NCBI GenBank assembly: GCA_913055155.1
Contig: CAJXJR010000002.1
Location: 250,501 to 314,500 of the forward strand
From: an uncultured Erythrobacter sp.
GTDB taxonomy: Bacteria; Pseudomonadota; Alphaproteobacteria; Sphingomonadales; Sphingomonadaceae
DNA length: 64,000 nucleotides
Reading direction: 5' to 3'
Below are positions 43,496-54,300 of the stretch, piece after piece (the stretch's first letter is position 1; each line of letters begins with the position of its first letter). The notes under the pieces were generated by a model. The model was given only the letters and a program-made list of their open reading frames with translations. It was not told the DNA's origin and searched no databases. Position numbers and translations under genes: made by a program.

Positions 43496-46400
43496 ATGTG
43501 CCAGCATATGGCACTAGACAGAACTGCGCTGAGAGACGCTTATCGACTCGACGAAGACACCTGCCTTGCCCAGCGGCTGGACCAGGCCTCTGCGATCACC
43601 AGTGTACACGACACGGCGGCAGGGCTGGCCGCGCGCCTGATCGAGGACGCCCGGAAACGCGAATCCAGCGGGCTCGACGCCTTCCTCCATACCTATGGCC
43701 TGAACACCGACGAAGGCATTGCGCTGATGTGCCTGGCAGAGGCGCTGCTGCGCGTGCCCGATGAGGAAACGCGTGACGCGCTGATCCGCGACAAGCTGGC
43801 CACGCAGGACTGGGCCGAGCATATCGGCGAAAGCAGCAGCGTGTTCGTCAACGCCGCCACCTTCTCACTGATGCTGACCGGCGAAGTGCTGAAAGGCGGC
43901 AAGCGGCAGGAAAAAGGCCTTGCCAACGCGCTGCGACGTGCGACGGGCCGCATGGGCGAACCGGTGATCCGCAACGCCACCGGCCAGGCCATGCGCATCA
44001 TCGGCGGACAGTTCGTCTACGCCCGCACCATTGGCGAGGCGATGAAGCGTGCTGCCCCGGAAAAGAAGCGCGGCCTGACCCACAGTTTCGACATGCTGGG
44101 CGAAGCGGCGATGACTTTCGAGGATGCCGAGAAGTACCGCCAGGCCTATGCCGATGCCATCGCGCGTCTCGCCAAGGAACCGGGCGACGTACATACCGCC
44201 CCCGGCATTTCGGTTAAGCTGTCCGCGCTATACCCGAAATACGATTTCTTCCACGCCGAAGCCGCGCGCGCCGCGATCGTGCCCGTGCTGCGCGAGCTGG
44301 CGCTGCAGGCGCGTGAGGCGAACATCCACTTTACCGTCGATGCGGAAGAGGCGGAGCGCCTGGAGCTGAGCCTCGACATCATCGAGGAACTGGTGGCCGA
44401 CGACGAGCTGTTCGACGATGGCACGCAGGAAGGCTGGACCGGCTTCGGCATGGCCATCCAGGCCTACCAGAAGCGCGGCCTGCCGCTGTGCAAGTGGGTC
44501 GCCAAGCTGGCCCGCAAGCACGAACGCCGCCTGTTCGTGCGGCTGGTGAAAGGCGCCTACTGGGATGCCGAGATCAAGCTGAGCCAGGTGGGTGGCCACA
44601 CCGATTACCCTGTCTTCACCCGCAAGATCGGCACCGACGTATCCTTTCTCTCCTGCGCGGCAGAGCTGCTTAAGGCCGAGGATTCGATCTACGCCGCCTT
44701 CGCCACGCACAACGCCTACACCATCGGCGCGATCAAGGCGCTGGCGGGCGAGACCCCGTTCGAGTTCCAGCGCCTGCACGGCATGGGAGAGGATATCTAC
44801 GGCGCGCTTGCCCGCCTGGAAGGCGACAACCGCACGCCGGTGCGCATCTATGCCCCGGTGGGCGGGCACAAGGAACTGCTGGCCTACCTGGTGCGGCGAC
44901 TGCTGGAAAACGGCGCGAACAGTTCCTTCGTCAACCGCATGGCCGATGCCGAGGTGCCGGTGGAGGAACTGGTCACCAACCCGGTGACGGATCTTGCCGC
45001 CATGCAGCCCTATCGCAACCCGGCGATCCCGCTGCCTGCCGATATCTATCCCAACCGCCGCAACAGTGCCGGGGTCGACCTGGCGCACCCGCCCGAGCTG
45101 GAGGAGCTGCGCAAGTGCCTGGCAGTGTGGCGCAAGGACCATCCTGTCGCGCGCCCCACCCTGCTGGCCGACGTCGATCATGAAGTGACCGAGATTCGCG
45201 CACCGCAATCGGGCAAGGTCGTGGGCGAACAGGTGATGGCGAGCGAACGCGATATCGACCTGGCGCTGGCCCGCGCCGTGGCCGCGCAGCCGATGTGGGA
45301 TGCACTGGGCGGTGAGGAGCGCGCCAGGCTGCTGATCAAGGCCTCCGACCTGTTGGAGGAAAACACCCCGCGGCTGATGGACTTGTGCCGCCGCGAGGCG
45401 GGCAAGTCGATGCTCGACGGCGTGCTGGAAGTGCGCGAGGCGGTGGATTTCCTGCGCTATTATGCTTGCGAGGCACGCATGCTGTTCGGCGCGCCGCAGC
45501 CCTTGCCCGGCCCCACGGGCGAGCAGAACCTGCTGCGCCTGCACGGGCGCGGCGTGTTCGCCACGATCAGTCCGTGGAATTTCCCGCTGGCGATCTTCAT
45601 GGGCCCTGCCGCAGCCGCGCTGGCCGCGGGCAACACCGTGCTGGCGAAACCGGCCGAGCAGACCCCGCTGATCGCCGCGCTGGCGATCGACCTCTGCCAC
45701 CAGGCGGGCATCCCCAAGGATGTGCTGCAGCTGGTGCCGGGCGATGGCCGGGTGGGCGCCGCGCTCACCAGCGATCCGCGCGTCGCGGGCGTGGCCTTCA
45801 CCGGCTCCACCGCCACGGCCCATGCCATCAACAAGTCGCTGGCCGCGCGGCCCGGCGCGATCGGCACGCTGATTGCCGAGACCGGTGGACAGAACGCGAT
45901 GATCGTCGATTCCTCCGCCTTGCCCGAACAGGTGACGCGCGACGTGGTCGCCTCCGCTTTCCAGAGCGCCGGCCAGCGCTGCTCCGCCTTGCGCGTGCTC
46001 TACCTGCAGGATGACGTGGCGGACGAGATGCTGCACATGATCAAGGGCGCCTTCGAAGCCCTGGTGATCGGCGATCCGGCTGACCTTGCAACCGACGTCG
46101 GCCCGGTGATCGATAAGGAAGCGAAAGCCAGCCTCGAAGACCACGTCAGGGAGATGGAGGAGCACGGCTTCCCTGTCTGGCGCCGCAAGTTGCCCGAAGA
46201 GTGCGCGAACGGCCATTTCGTCGCCCCCACGATCATCGAGATCGGCTCGATCCTCGACCTCGACGAGGAACACTTCGGCCCGATCCTGCACGTTGCGCGC
46301 TATCCCGCCGGCGGCCTCGGCAAGGTGCTGGATGACATCAACGCCACCGGTTACGGCCTAACACTGGGCCTGCACAGCCGCATCGACGAGACGCGCCGTT

Positions 46401-46615
46401 TCGTCGAAGCCAATGCGCGCGTGGGTAACTTCTACGTCAACCGCAACCAGATCGGCGCGGTGGTGGGCAGCCAGCCGTTCGGCGGCGAAGGCCTGTCGGG
46501 CACCGGCCCCAAGGCGGGCGGCCCGCACTATGTCACGCGCTTTGCCACCGAACGGGTAACGACCATCGACACCACGGCCGCAGGCGGCAATGCCAGCCTC
46601 CTGGCGGAAGGATAG
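43496..46615 (+). CDS. putA: Bifunctional proline dehydrogenase / glutamate-semialdehyde dehydrogenase
   Basis: About 1039 residues (ATG 43496; GTG 43490 and ATG 43508 are also possible). Oxidises proline to glutamate with substrate channelling. PRODH barrel (~80-490): ISVKLSALYPKYDF, RLFVRLVKGAYWDAEIK, FATHNAYTIGAI. ALDH domain (~530-1030): TISPWNFPLAIFMGPAAAALAAGNTVLAKPAEQTPL, VAFTGSTATA, catalytic Glu in AETGGQNAMIVD and Cys in QSAGQRCSALRVLYLQ, then EHFGPILHVARYPAG. No N-terminal ribbon-helix-helix DNA-binding domain, so it is an enzymatic type A PutA without autorepressor function. Confidence 0.93.
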   Translation: MCQHMALDRTALRDAYRLDEDTCLAQRLDQASAITSVHDTAAGLAARLIEDARKRESSGLDAFLHTYGLNTDEGIALMCLAEALLRVPDEETRDALIRDKLATQDWAEHIGESSSVFVNAATFSLMLTGEVLKGGKRQEKGLANALRRATGRMGEPVIRNATGQAMRIIGGQFVYARTIGEAMKRAAPEKKRGLTHSFDMLGEAAMTFEDAEKYRQAYADAIARLAKEPGDVHTAPGISVKLSALYPKYDFFHAEAARAAIVPVLRELALQAREANIHFTVDAEEAERLELSLDIIEELVADDELFDDGTQEGWTGFGMAIQAYQKRGLPLCKWVAKLARKHERRLFVRLVKGAYWDAEIKLSQVGGHTDYPVFTRKIGTDVSFLSCAAELLKAEDSIYAAFATHNAYTIGAIKALAGETPFEFQRLHGMGEDIYGALARLEGDNRTPVRIYAPVGGHKELLAYLVRRLLENGANSSFVNRMADAEVPVEELVTNPVTDLAAMQPYRNPAIPLPADIYPNRRNSAGVDLAHPPELEELRKCLAVWRKDHPVARPTLLADVDHEVTEIRAPQSGKVVGEQVMASERDIDLALARAVAAQPMWDALGGEERARLLIKASDLLEENTPRLMDLCRREAGKSMLDGVLEVREAVDFLRYYACEARMLFGAPQPLPGPTGEQNLLRLHGRGVFATISPWNFPLAIFMGPAAAALAAGNTVLAKPAEQTPLIAALAIDLCHQAGIPKDVLQLVPGDGRVGAALTSDPRVAGVAFTGSTATAHAINKSLAARPGAIGTLIAETGGQNAMIVDSSALPEQVTRDVVASAFQSAGQRCSALRVLYLQDDVADEMLHMIKGAFEALVIGDPADLATDVGPVIDKEAKASLEDHVREMEEHGFPVWRRKLPEECANGHFVAPTIIEIGSILDLDEEHFGPILHVARYPAGGLGKVLDDINATGYGLTLGLHSRIDETRRFVEANARVGNFYVNRNQIGAVVGSQPFGGEGLSGTGPKAGGPHYVTRFATERVTTIDTTAAGGNASLLAEG

Positions 46616-46732
46616 TCGCCTCAGCTTTCTTCATCGGGTCTTTCGATCAAAACGATCCAAAAGATCAGCTTTTCTGGCTAGCCGGTCCGTGAAAGAGGGG
46701 CCGCACCCATTTGGAGGTCGGAAAGGGAGAAC

Positions 46733-49009
46733 ATGAAAAAACACTCGATCTCGATGCTCGCCGCGCTCGCGGTGACGCTATCGCCGCTTGCGCTTTCGGT
46801 GTCCGCGCAGGCGCACAACCACGAAGAAGATGACATGGCTGCTGCCGAAAGCACAGCCGATGCAGAGGCGATGACCAACCAGGACTGGTGGCCGGAACGC
46901 CTCGACCTGACCCCGCTGCGCCAGCACGGCGCGGAATCGCACCCCTACGGCCCGGACTTCGACTACGCTGCCGAATTTTCGCAGCTCGACCTCGACGAAG
47001 TGAAGGCCGACATCGAAGCGCTGATGACCGACAGCCAGGACTGGTGGCCGGCAGACTATGGCCACTATGGTCCGTTCATGATCCGCATGGCCTGGCACAG
47101 CGCGGGCACCTATCGCCTGGGTGACGGGCGCGGCGGTGCCGCGGGTGGCCAGCAGCGTTTCGAGCCGCTGAACAGCTGGCCCGACAACGTGAACCTCGAT
47201 CGTGCCCGTCGCCTGCTGTGGCCGATCAAGCAGAAGTATGGCCGCGCGCTGTCGTGGGCCGACCTGATGGTGCTGACCGGCAACGTGGCGCTGGAATCGA
47301 TGGGCTTCGAGACCTTCGGCTTTGCCGGTGGCCGCGAAGACGACTGGGAAGCCGACCAGACCTTCTGGGGCCCCGAAGGCGAGTGGCTGGCTTCCGACCG
47401 CTTCCACGGCGACGGTGCCAGCGATACCGGTGGCGAGCGCCTGGCCGGCCCGCTGGCGGCAACGCAGATGGGCCTGATCTACGTGAACCCCGAAGGCCCC
47501 AATTCCAACCACGACCCGCTGGCTGCGGCTGACCGCATCCGCCTGGCCTTCCACAACATGGGCATGACCGACGAGGAAACCATCGCCCTGATCGCCGGTG
47601 GCCACACCTTCGGCAAGGCCCACGGTGCCCGTCCGGCAGACTGCCTGGGCGAAGCGCCCGCAGGCGCCGCGATCGAGGACCAGGGCCTGGGCTGGCAGAA
47701 CAGCTGCGGCACCGGCAACGGCGCCGATACCGTGACCAGTGGGCTGGAAGGCGCCTGGTCGGTGAACCCCATCGCCTGGACGCACCAGTACTTCCAGAAC
47801 CTGTTCGGCTACGAATGGCAGCAGGAACGCAGCCCCGCTGGCGCCGTGCAGTGGGTGCCGACCGATCCGGCGGCACGCAACCTGGTGCCCGACGCGCATG
47901 ACCCCACCGTGCGGCACGCGCCGATCATGTTCACCACCGACCTTGCCCTGCGCGAGGACCCGGAATTCCGCGTGGTGTCCGAGCGGTTCCTGAACGACCC
48001 GGAACTGTTCGCCGATGCCTTTGCCCGCGCGTGGTACAAGCTGACCCACCGCGACATGGGCCCCGAATGGCGTTACCTGGGTGACGACGTGCCCGCAGAG
48101 CAGCTGATCTGGCAGGACCCGTTGCCCGATCGCGACTACGCCCTGGTGGAAGCCGCCGACGTGGATGCGCTGAAGTCACAGATCGCCCAGTCCGGCTTCA
48201 CCGTGCCGCAGCTGGTGCGCGCTGCCTGGGCATCGGCTGCCAGCTACCGCGACAGCGACATGCGCGGCGGCACCAACGGTGGCCGCGTGGCACTGGCTCC
48301 GCAGACCGACTGGGCCGTGAACGACCCTGCCGAACTGCAAATGGTGCTGGGCCGCCTCGACGAAATCCGCCAGGCCTTCAATGCCAATGCATCTGGCGGC
48401 AAGGCGATCTCGCTGGCCGACATGGTGGTGCTGGGCGGTGCCGTTGGCATCGAACAGGCTGCCGCTGCTGCCGGTCACGCAGTTGAAGTGCCCTTCACCC
48501 CGGGCCGCGTCGACGCGACGCAGGACATGACCGACGTCAACAGCTTTGCCTACCTCGAGCCCAAGGCCGACGGCTTCCGCAACTACTTCAGCGCAGAGTC
48601 CTATCTCTCGCCGGTAGAAGCGCTGGTCGACCGTTCGGCGCTGCTGGGCCTGACAGTGCCGGAAATGACGGTGCTGGTGGGCGGCATGCGCTCGCTGGAT
48701 GCCAACACCGGCGGCGCGGCGCACGGCGTGTTCACCGATGCCCCCGGCACGCTGACGAACGACTTCTTCGTCAACCTGCTGGACATGGGCACCCGCTGGC
48801 AGCGCAGCGAGACGCCCGGCGTCTACGAAGGGCGTGACTATTCCAGCGGCGAACTGCGCTGGACGGCCACCCCGGTGGACCTGATCTTCGGTTCCAACTC
48901 GGAACTGCGCGCCGTGGCCGAGGTCTACGCCTCTGCCGATGCGGAAGAGAAGTTCTACAACGACTTCGTCGATGCGTGGGTTTCCGTGATGAACAACGGT
49001 CGCCCGTAA
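46733..49009 (+). CDS. katG: Catalase-peroxidase with signal peptide (exported KatG)
   Basis: 758 residues. Distal Trp/His in [20 protein letters not shown], crosslink Tyr in [12 protein letters not shown], proximal His in [16 protein letters not shown], and Met in [17 protein letters not shown], so all catalytic residues are present. A second, heme-free domain follows from ~[20 protein letters not shown]. Unusually it starts with [20 protein letters not shown] and LSVSAQA, a Sec-type signal with an AQA cleavage site, which predicts a periplasmic enzyme like KatP. Removes external hydrogen peroxide. A terminator follows. Confidence 0.93.
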   Translation: MKKHSISMLAALAVTLSPLALSVSAQAHNHEEDDMAAAESTADAEAMTNQDWWPERLDLTPLRQHGAESHPYGPDFDYAAEFSQLDLDEVKADIEALMTDSQDWWPADYGHYGPFMIRMAWHSAGTYRLGDGRGGAAGGQQRFEPLNSWPDNVNLDRARRLLWPIKQKYGRALSWADLMVLTGNVALESMGFETFGFAGGREDDWEADQTFWGPEGEWLASDRFHGDGASDTGGERLAGPLAATQMGLIYVNPEGPNSNHDPLAAADRIRLAFHNMGMTDEETIALIAGGHTFGKAHGARPADCLGEAPAGAAIEDQGLGWQNSCGTGNGADTVTSGLEGAWSVNPIAWTHQYFQNLFGYEWQQERSPAGAVQWVPTDPAARNLVPDAHDPTVRHAPIMFTTDLALREDPEFRVVSERFLNDPELFADAFARAWYKLTHRDMGPEWRYLGDDVPAEQLIWQDPLPDRDYALVEAADVDALKSQIAQSGFTVPQLVRAAWASAASYRDSDMRGGTNGGRVALAPQTDWAVNDPAELQMVLGRLDEIRQAFNANASGGKAISLADMVVLGGAVGIEQAAAAAGHAVEVPFTPGRVDATQDMTDVNSFAYLEPKADGFRNYFSAESYLSPVEALVDRSALLGLTVPEMTVLVGGMRSLDANTGGAAHGVFTDAPGTLTNDFFVNLLDMGTRWQRSETPGVYEGRDYSSGELRWTATPVDLIFGSNSELRAVAEVYASADAEEKFYNDFVDAWVSVMNNGRP

Positions 49010-49033
49010 GGTCGATTGCCGCGATATGAAGGA

Positions 49034-49064
49034 AACGGCGGGGCCCGGTGCCCCGCCGTTTTCG
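49034..49064 (+). terminator. Rho-independent terminator of katG
   Basis: Perfect 11-bp stem AACGGCGGGGC / GCCCCGCCGTT (49034-49044, 49050-49060), five-base loop, then TTCG. Located 25 bases after the katG stop and 66 bases before dcd. Confidence 0.85.
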
Positions 49065-49130
49065 TATGCGAAAGGGGATATTCGCAGCGCGCAGCTTGCC
49101 CCCGCCCCATAGTTCGGGAATCCATCGGCG

Positions 49131-49685
49131 ATGGCGATTCTTTCAGACAAGTGGATTCGGGAACAGGCGCAGACCAACGGCATGATCGAGCCGTTCGTGG
49201 AAGCGCAGCGGCGCGAGGGGAACATCTCCTACGGCCTGTCCTCCTTCGGCTACGACGCGCGCGTGGCGGACGAGTTCAAGATCTTCACCAACGTCAATTC
49301 CGCCGTGGTGGACCCCAAGAATTTCGATGGCGACAGCCTGGTGGACCGGCAGACCGATGTCTGCGTGATCCCGCCCAATTCCTTCGCGCTGGCGCGCACG
49401 GTGGAATATTTCCGCATCCCGGAAGACGTGCTGGTGATCTGCCTTGGCAAGAGCACCTATGCCCGCTGCGGCATCATCGTGAACGTCACGCCGCTGGAGC
49501 CGGGCTGGGAAGGCCACGTGACGCTGGAATTTTCCAACACCACGCCCTTGCCTGCCAGGATCTATGCCAACGAGGGCGCGTGCCAGTTCCTGTTCCTGCA
49601 AGGCAACGAACGGCCCGAAGTCACCTATGCCGACCGCGCGGGCAAATACATGGGCCAGCGCGGTGTGACCCTGCCGCGCCTCTGA
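49131..49685 (+). CDS. dcd: dCTP deaminase
   Basis: 184 residues, full length. [19 protein letters not shown] at the start and [52 protein letters not shown] contain the catalytic Arg, Glu (TLEFSN) and nucleotide-binding residues of Dcd. It converts dCTP to dUTP, feeding thymidylate synthesis. Trimeric cytosolic enzyme. It stands alone after the katG terminator. Confidence 0.95.
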   Translation: MAILSDKWIREQAQTNGMIEPFVEAQRREGNISYGLSSFGYDARVADEFKIFTNVNSAVVDPKNFDGDSLVDRQTDVCVIPPNSFALARTVEYFRIPEDVLVICLGKSTYARCGIIVNVTPLEPGWEGHVTLEFSNTTPLPARIYANEGACQFLFLQGNERPEVTYADRAGKYMGQRGVTLPRL

Positions 49686-49782
49686 TCCCGGCCAGTCATC
49701 CCGGCCCGTGATGCGAACACCCTAGGCAGCGGCGCGACCAGCCTCTAGCATCGCAGGCCAATGCCGATTTGGGAGGCTCCGC

Positions 49783-50640
49783 ATGACGTTACGCCGATTT
49801 TCCGCAAGCCTGGCCGCGCTGGCCCTGCTGGCCGCATGTGGCGGGGACGATACCGCCCCCCCGCCCGCCAACCAGCCGCCCAGCTTCGCCAATGCCAGCT
49901 ACGAAATCGACTATCCCGAAAACGGCACCGGCACGATCATCACGCTCTCCATCAACGATGAAGCCGTGGCCAACGTGGTCATTGCCCTGAGCGGTACCGA
50001 CAGCAACCTGTTCGCCATCGCCAATGGCCGCGACCTGGTGTTCAACGCCCCGCCCGATTTCGAGAACCCGCAGGACAGCAACGGCGACAATGTCTACGAA
50101 CTGACCGCCACGGCCACCGATGCGCAGGGATTCAGCAGCAGCATCGATATCACCGTGACGGTGACCGACCCGGTGGGCGCCACGCGCTTCATCGATCCGG
50201 TTTTCGATGGCACCACCACGCTGGGCACGGTGGCCATGGTGACGCCTTCGGGCAATAGCGCGGTGGCCTTCACCGGCCCGGCAGGCGACACCCTGATGGC
50301 GCGGCCGCTGGTGATCGTCGGCGGCGGGCAGGCACCGGGCGCACAGGCCATGGCGACCGACTTCGCGCTGCGCGGATACCTTGTCGGCATGACGGACACG
50401 CAGGCCCCGGCAGACCTTACCGCCATGGCCGGCGCCTTCGGTAACGGCGCCTTTGCCTCGCTGGGGATCGATGCAGGGGCCATTGCCGTCGCCGCTCCGG
50501 GAGACGCACGTACCGGCTCTGCCCTGCAGGCCGCCTTTGCCGGCAGCGACGTGCCCACCTACACCTTCGCGCCCGATGACACATCGGCCTTCGGCGCGGC
50601 GATCCAGTTTCACCAGGCTCTCCTGGAAGGGCGAAACTGA
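49783..50640 (+). CDS. Cadherin-like-domain lipoprotein
   Basis: 285 residues. LAALALLAACGGDD is a lipobox with Cys at ~20, so it should be anchored in a membrane. PSFANASYEIDYPENGTGTIITLSINDEAV and DFENPQDSNGDNVYELTATATDAQGFSSSIDITVTVTD (~30-130) form a bacterial cadherin-like domain with DxNDN-like calcium ligands. The C-terminal half (RPLVIVGGGQAPGAQAMATDFALRGYLVGMTD) is predicted mixed alpha/beta and not recognised. Coupled to the next gene through TGATG. Confidence 0.78.
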   Translation: MTLRRFSASLAALALLAACGGDDTAPPPANQPPSFANASYEIDYPENGTGTIITLSINDEAVANVVIALSGTDSNLFAIANGRDLVFNAPPDFENPQDSNGDNVYELTATATDAQGFSSSIDITVTVTDPVGATRFIDPVFDGTTTLGTVAMVTPSGNSAVAFTGPAGDTLMARPLVIVGGGQAPGAQAMATDFALRGYLVGMTDTQAPADLTAMAGAFGNGAFASLGIDAGAIAVAAPGDARTGSALQAAFAGSDVPTYTFAPDDTSAFGAAIQFHQALLEGRN

Positions 50641-51236
50641 TGGCGGACGTCGAAGCATTGCTCGCCCGGATCGAGGCGCTGGAAGCGCGCGCGCAGGCAG
50701 CGGAAGACTATCGCGACCTCGTCAACCTGCAGGGCGCCTACGGCTACTATGTAGACAAGGGCCTGTGGGACAAGGCGGCGGACCTGTTCGCCGAGGAAGG
50801 CACGCTGGAGATCGCTGGGCGCGGTGTCTACGTGGGTCGCGATCGCGTGCGCGAGTACCTGCACCACCTGCCCCCTTACGAAGACGGCACCATCTACAAC
50901 CACATGCAGTTGCAGCCGGTGCTGCATATCGACAGCGCAGCCGGCACCGCGAAGGGCCGCTGGCGCACGCTGATGATGGTGGGCTTCGTGGGCCGCGAAG
51001 GGCGCTGGGGCGAGGCGACCTACGAGAACACCTATATCCGCGAGAGCGGCAAGTGGCGCATCGCGTCCTTGCACGGCATCATCAACTTCTACGCCGAGTA
51101 CGAGGAAGGCTGGCACAAGGGCGGCGTGCCGCTGCTGCGCTCGACCGAAGGGCTACAGCCGGATCGCCCGCAAACCTTCGAATACGAAGCACACCCCAAG
51201 GCCGTGATCGCGCCGTTTCATTACGAGGAGGTTTAA
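50640..51236 (+). CDS. SnoaL-like/NTF2-fold protein
   Basis: 198 residues. A coiled start (VEALLARIEALEARAQAAEDYRDLVNLQGAYGYYVDKG) is followed by LWDKAADLFAEEGTLEIAGRGVYVGRDRVREYLHHL and the beta sheet GRWRTLMMVGFVGREGRWGEATYENTYIRESGKWRIASLHGIINFYAEY. This is the SnoaL-like 4 domain seen in many sphingomonad proteins, with catalytic roles in isomerisation or dehydration of hydrophobic compounds in some members. No catalytic residue can be assigned. Overlaps the lipoprotein stop by one base. Confidence 0.82.
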   Translation: MADVEALLARIEALEARAQAAEDYRDLVNLQGAYGYYVDKGLWDKAADLFAEEGTLEIAGRGVYVGRDRVREYLHHLPPYEDGTIYNHMQLQPVLHIDSAAGTAKGRWRTLMMVGFVGREGRWGEATYENTYIRESGKWRIASLHGIINFYAEYEEGWHKGGVPLLRSTEGLQPDRPQTFEYEAHPKAVIAPFHYEEV

Positions 51237-51252
51237 GGAACGGACGCCAAGT

Positions 51253-51284
51253 GCGGACTGTCCGCTAACGACCCAATTGCGGAC
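51253..51284 (+). repeat. 32-bp repeat flanking the RTX gene (copy 1)
   Basis: Begins with the perfect palindrome GCGGACTGTCCGC and ends ACCCAATTGCGGAC. It differs at three of 32 positions from 54933-54964, in the same orientation. Lies between the NTF2-like gene and the 3' end of the RTX gene. Confidence 0.8.
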
Positions 51285-51304
51285 AAACAGTGCAACGACG
51301 AGTC

Positions 51305-54300
51305 TTAGCCAGTCTCTGTCGCTGTGACTGATGCATCGCCTCCTTCCAGCGAGAAAGGCATGGCTGCAAGAATGGGAGCGTCCTGGAAAATCTCGCTTTC
51401 GATCATTTGGATCAAACCATCGGCCTTCTCACCACCAGACTGTGGCAATTCGGCGCCTGCCAGGTCATTCAGCAGGTATTCGATTGCGCTTTCTGACTGA
51501 ACGTCCTGCAGGATTTCAGCCACCAAGGCCATGTCCTCGGTTCCCCGCATGGCAGCGCCGGCATCGGAATCGCCAAGCAGCGAAGACATTATCTCCGCAT
51601 CGCTCGTAGCCAGCATCACATCAGCCAGATCGGCCGTCGAACCATCGCTTTTCGTATAGGATGCCGTGCCGACGACCTCGACATCACCGCCAGCGGCGAC
51701 ATAGCCGGCACCATCTGTTGTCAGTGACAGTTGCGCGATGCCCAAGTCAGTCAGGTAGGAAAATTCCCCTTCGTCAGACACGCCATTCTGATCCAGATCC
51801 TGCCAAACGCCAAAGCCGGAGAAGTCTTCGTCTGCACCCGAAAGAAGCCCGTCCGAATTGGTATCGAAGATGGACGCGATGGCCTCAAGGTCGGTCATTC
51901 TGCTTCCACCGAAGACAAACTCTGAAGCATCGGTGACTGTCCCATCGCCATTGGCGTCAAAGGCCAGGATACCGTCGCTCGCGCCAATCCATGCGGTAGC
52001 TTCCGCGTGGCCATCGGCATCGTAATCGTAGGAAACGCCGCCATCCAGGCCAACGAAATCGAAGCCGTCGCCTCCAAGGTCTATCGCCACTGGAGGTGCA
52101 TGCATGACCGAGACAGTGATCAGGGCGCCGGTGAGCTGGAAGTGGGCCTGGACCTCGCCCCTGTAGGCGCTGATCGCCGCAATCTTGGTCCAGTTTTCGC
52201 CTGATCCGCTCTGGTCGATTTCGACGGACCCATCAGCGCTCAGGCGGACGAAGTCATTGGGGTCACCTCCGTCGGAAACATCGATCAGGTCGGAGAGGTC
52301 GATTATCTCGTCTTCCCGTGCCTTGTAATCGGTAATCGTATCGAAGCTCCCATCGGCGATCGAGGCTTCATCAAACACGAAAGTATCGGTTCCACGTCCG
52401 CCGCTGAGGGTGTCGACGCCAGCGCCACCATTAATGATGTCATCGCCGCGTCCACCGACAATCACATCATCGCCGGCACCGCCAGAGATGTTATCATCTC
52501 CTTTTCCTCCATCGATGACCTCGTTTGCGGCAGTACCGACATAGGTCTCGTCGCCCTTGCTGAGCATTACAGTGACCTGAGTTGGCTCGCCCTGCGTTGC
52601 ACTGATTTCATCAAGGCTCTGCGCCTGCTCAATGGCAGTTGTGACCGTGTCAGTATAATCGACAAGCGCCTGGACAGCCTGGCCATCCGCTTCAGGAAGG
52701 CCGCTGGAGACGACCGAAGCCAGCGCAATAGGGTCCGTCAAGTCGACATTCGGCTGCGTTTCGACAAGATCTACCAGGGCCGCAAGAGCAGCATCCTCTT
52801 CGCCACCCGCCTCCACCACAACGCCCAAGACCTCAGCGACAGATGCGGCGACCTTCTGGGCATCCAGAGCAGACGGATCAGTGCTGGAGGTGGCAATCAG
52901 ATCAGTGTTTGTCAGGTCGAGCGCCGGATCAATGCCAAATGCCGCCTTCACCTGGGCTTCGGCGGTCGCCAAATCAGCGCCAGCCTCGACCAATTCCGCG
53001 ATAATCGTCGTAAGCGGATTTACGACCGTCGCGCCGTCTGGTGCGGACAGGGTCAGGGTGTTGGGAAGACCTGTATCGATATTGGTCCCGCCAACCGCAA
53101 TGATCGTGCCCTGGTAGGGGCTGACGAGGGTGAAGTTTCCGTTCGCATCCGTGATGGCAAATGGTTCGTAGTCGTCGAGCTGGTTGTTGCCATTGTCATC
53201 GATGAACACTGTCGCACCGGCTACATAGCCATCGGCGACATTCCCTCCACTCTCGGCGGAAAGCCAGCTCGCGGCACCCTCATCCCAGTAGAAGGTACCG
53301 TCGTCGAACTGGATAAGCTCTACCGAAGTGAGGGAGTCCCCTCCGACCTGGAAACTGCCGTCGCCCGTCGGGGCTGTAATGAGTTGATCGCCGAATAGTC
53401 CGCTGAAGACCGCCGTATCGGTACCATCGCCACCGTTCAGCTGGTCATCACCGGCACCACCCAGGAGCGTGTCATTACCGGCATCGCCATTGAGGGTGTC
53501 ATTGCCCGCTTCGCCGTAGATGGTGTCATTGCCTTCGCCGCCGTTGAGGATGTCGTCGGCCCCAAATCCGAAATAGAAGAGCGTCTCCACACCTTCGACG
53601 AGTTGGAATGAACTGTCGCCGTAGATGGTGTCATTGCCAGCTCCGGCATTGACCGTGTCGAAGCCGAAGTTGGCCGCGATGAGGTTATCGCCAGCATCAC
53701 CACCAAGAACATCGTTGCCGGCGCTGCCAGTCAGGTTCTCGAAATTACTCGCCGTGATGGTGTAATCCGTCCCCGCGCCATCTGTGAAGTATACGACGGA
53801 GCTGCCTTGGTCGGCCAGAGAGAACTCTACGCCTGGGCCAAACGTCCATAAGTTGAAGTAGAGCGTGTCCGTGTCCGCTCCACCGTCGACAATGTGCGAG
53901 CCAATCCCAACCGCGATATTATCATCGCCGCCATTACCCGAGATAGTATCGTTGTTGTCGCTGCTCCCCTCGCTGTAATAGCCCCACAGGAAGTTCGCGC
54001 CATCGTCGCCGATCAGCGTGTCACCGTGGCTTGAGCCAGCGAGTGCTTCCACGCTGATGAAGGTATCCAGGCCGTGCCCGGTATCCTGTGGGCCGGCAAT
54101 AGTGAGGTCGGCAGTGACGCCAATGGTGGAATCCGAGAACTGGACAGAATCCCAACCATCGCCGCCATCGAATATGTCGTTGCCAGCGTAATCTGCTTCA
54201 TCGACTCCATTGTCGAAACCGGATTGATTCGGCCTCTCGCCCTGTAGCGAGTCATTACCATCGCCACCGTTCAGCTGGTCATCACCGGCACCACCCAGGA

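Noticed and set aside
44228-46291. Long antisense open frame of 687 codons inside putA
   Set aside because: Codes for a His/Gln/Arg-rich product that mirrors the codon bias of putA on the other strand; putA itself is complete with catalytic residues.
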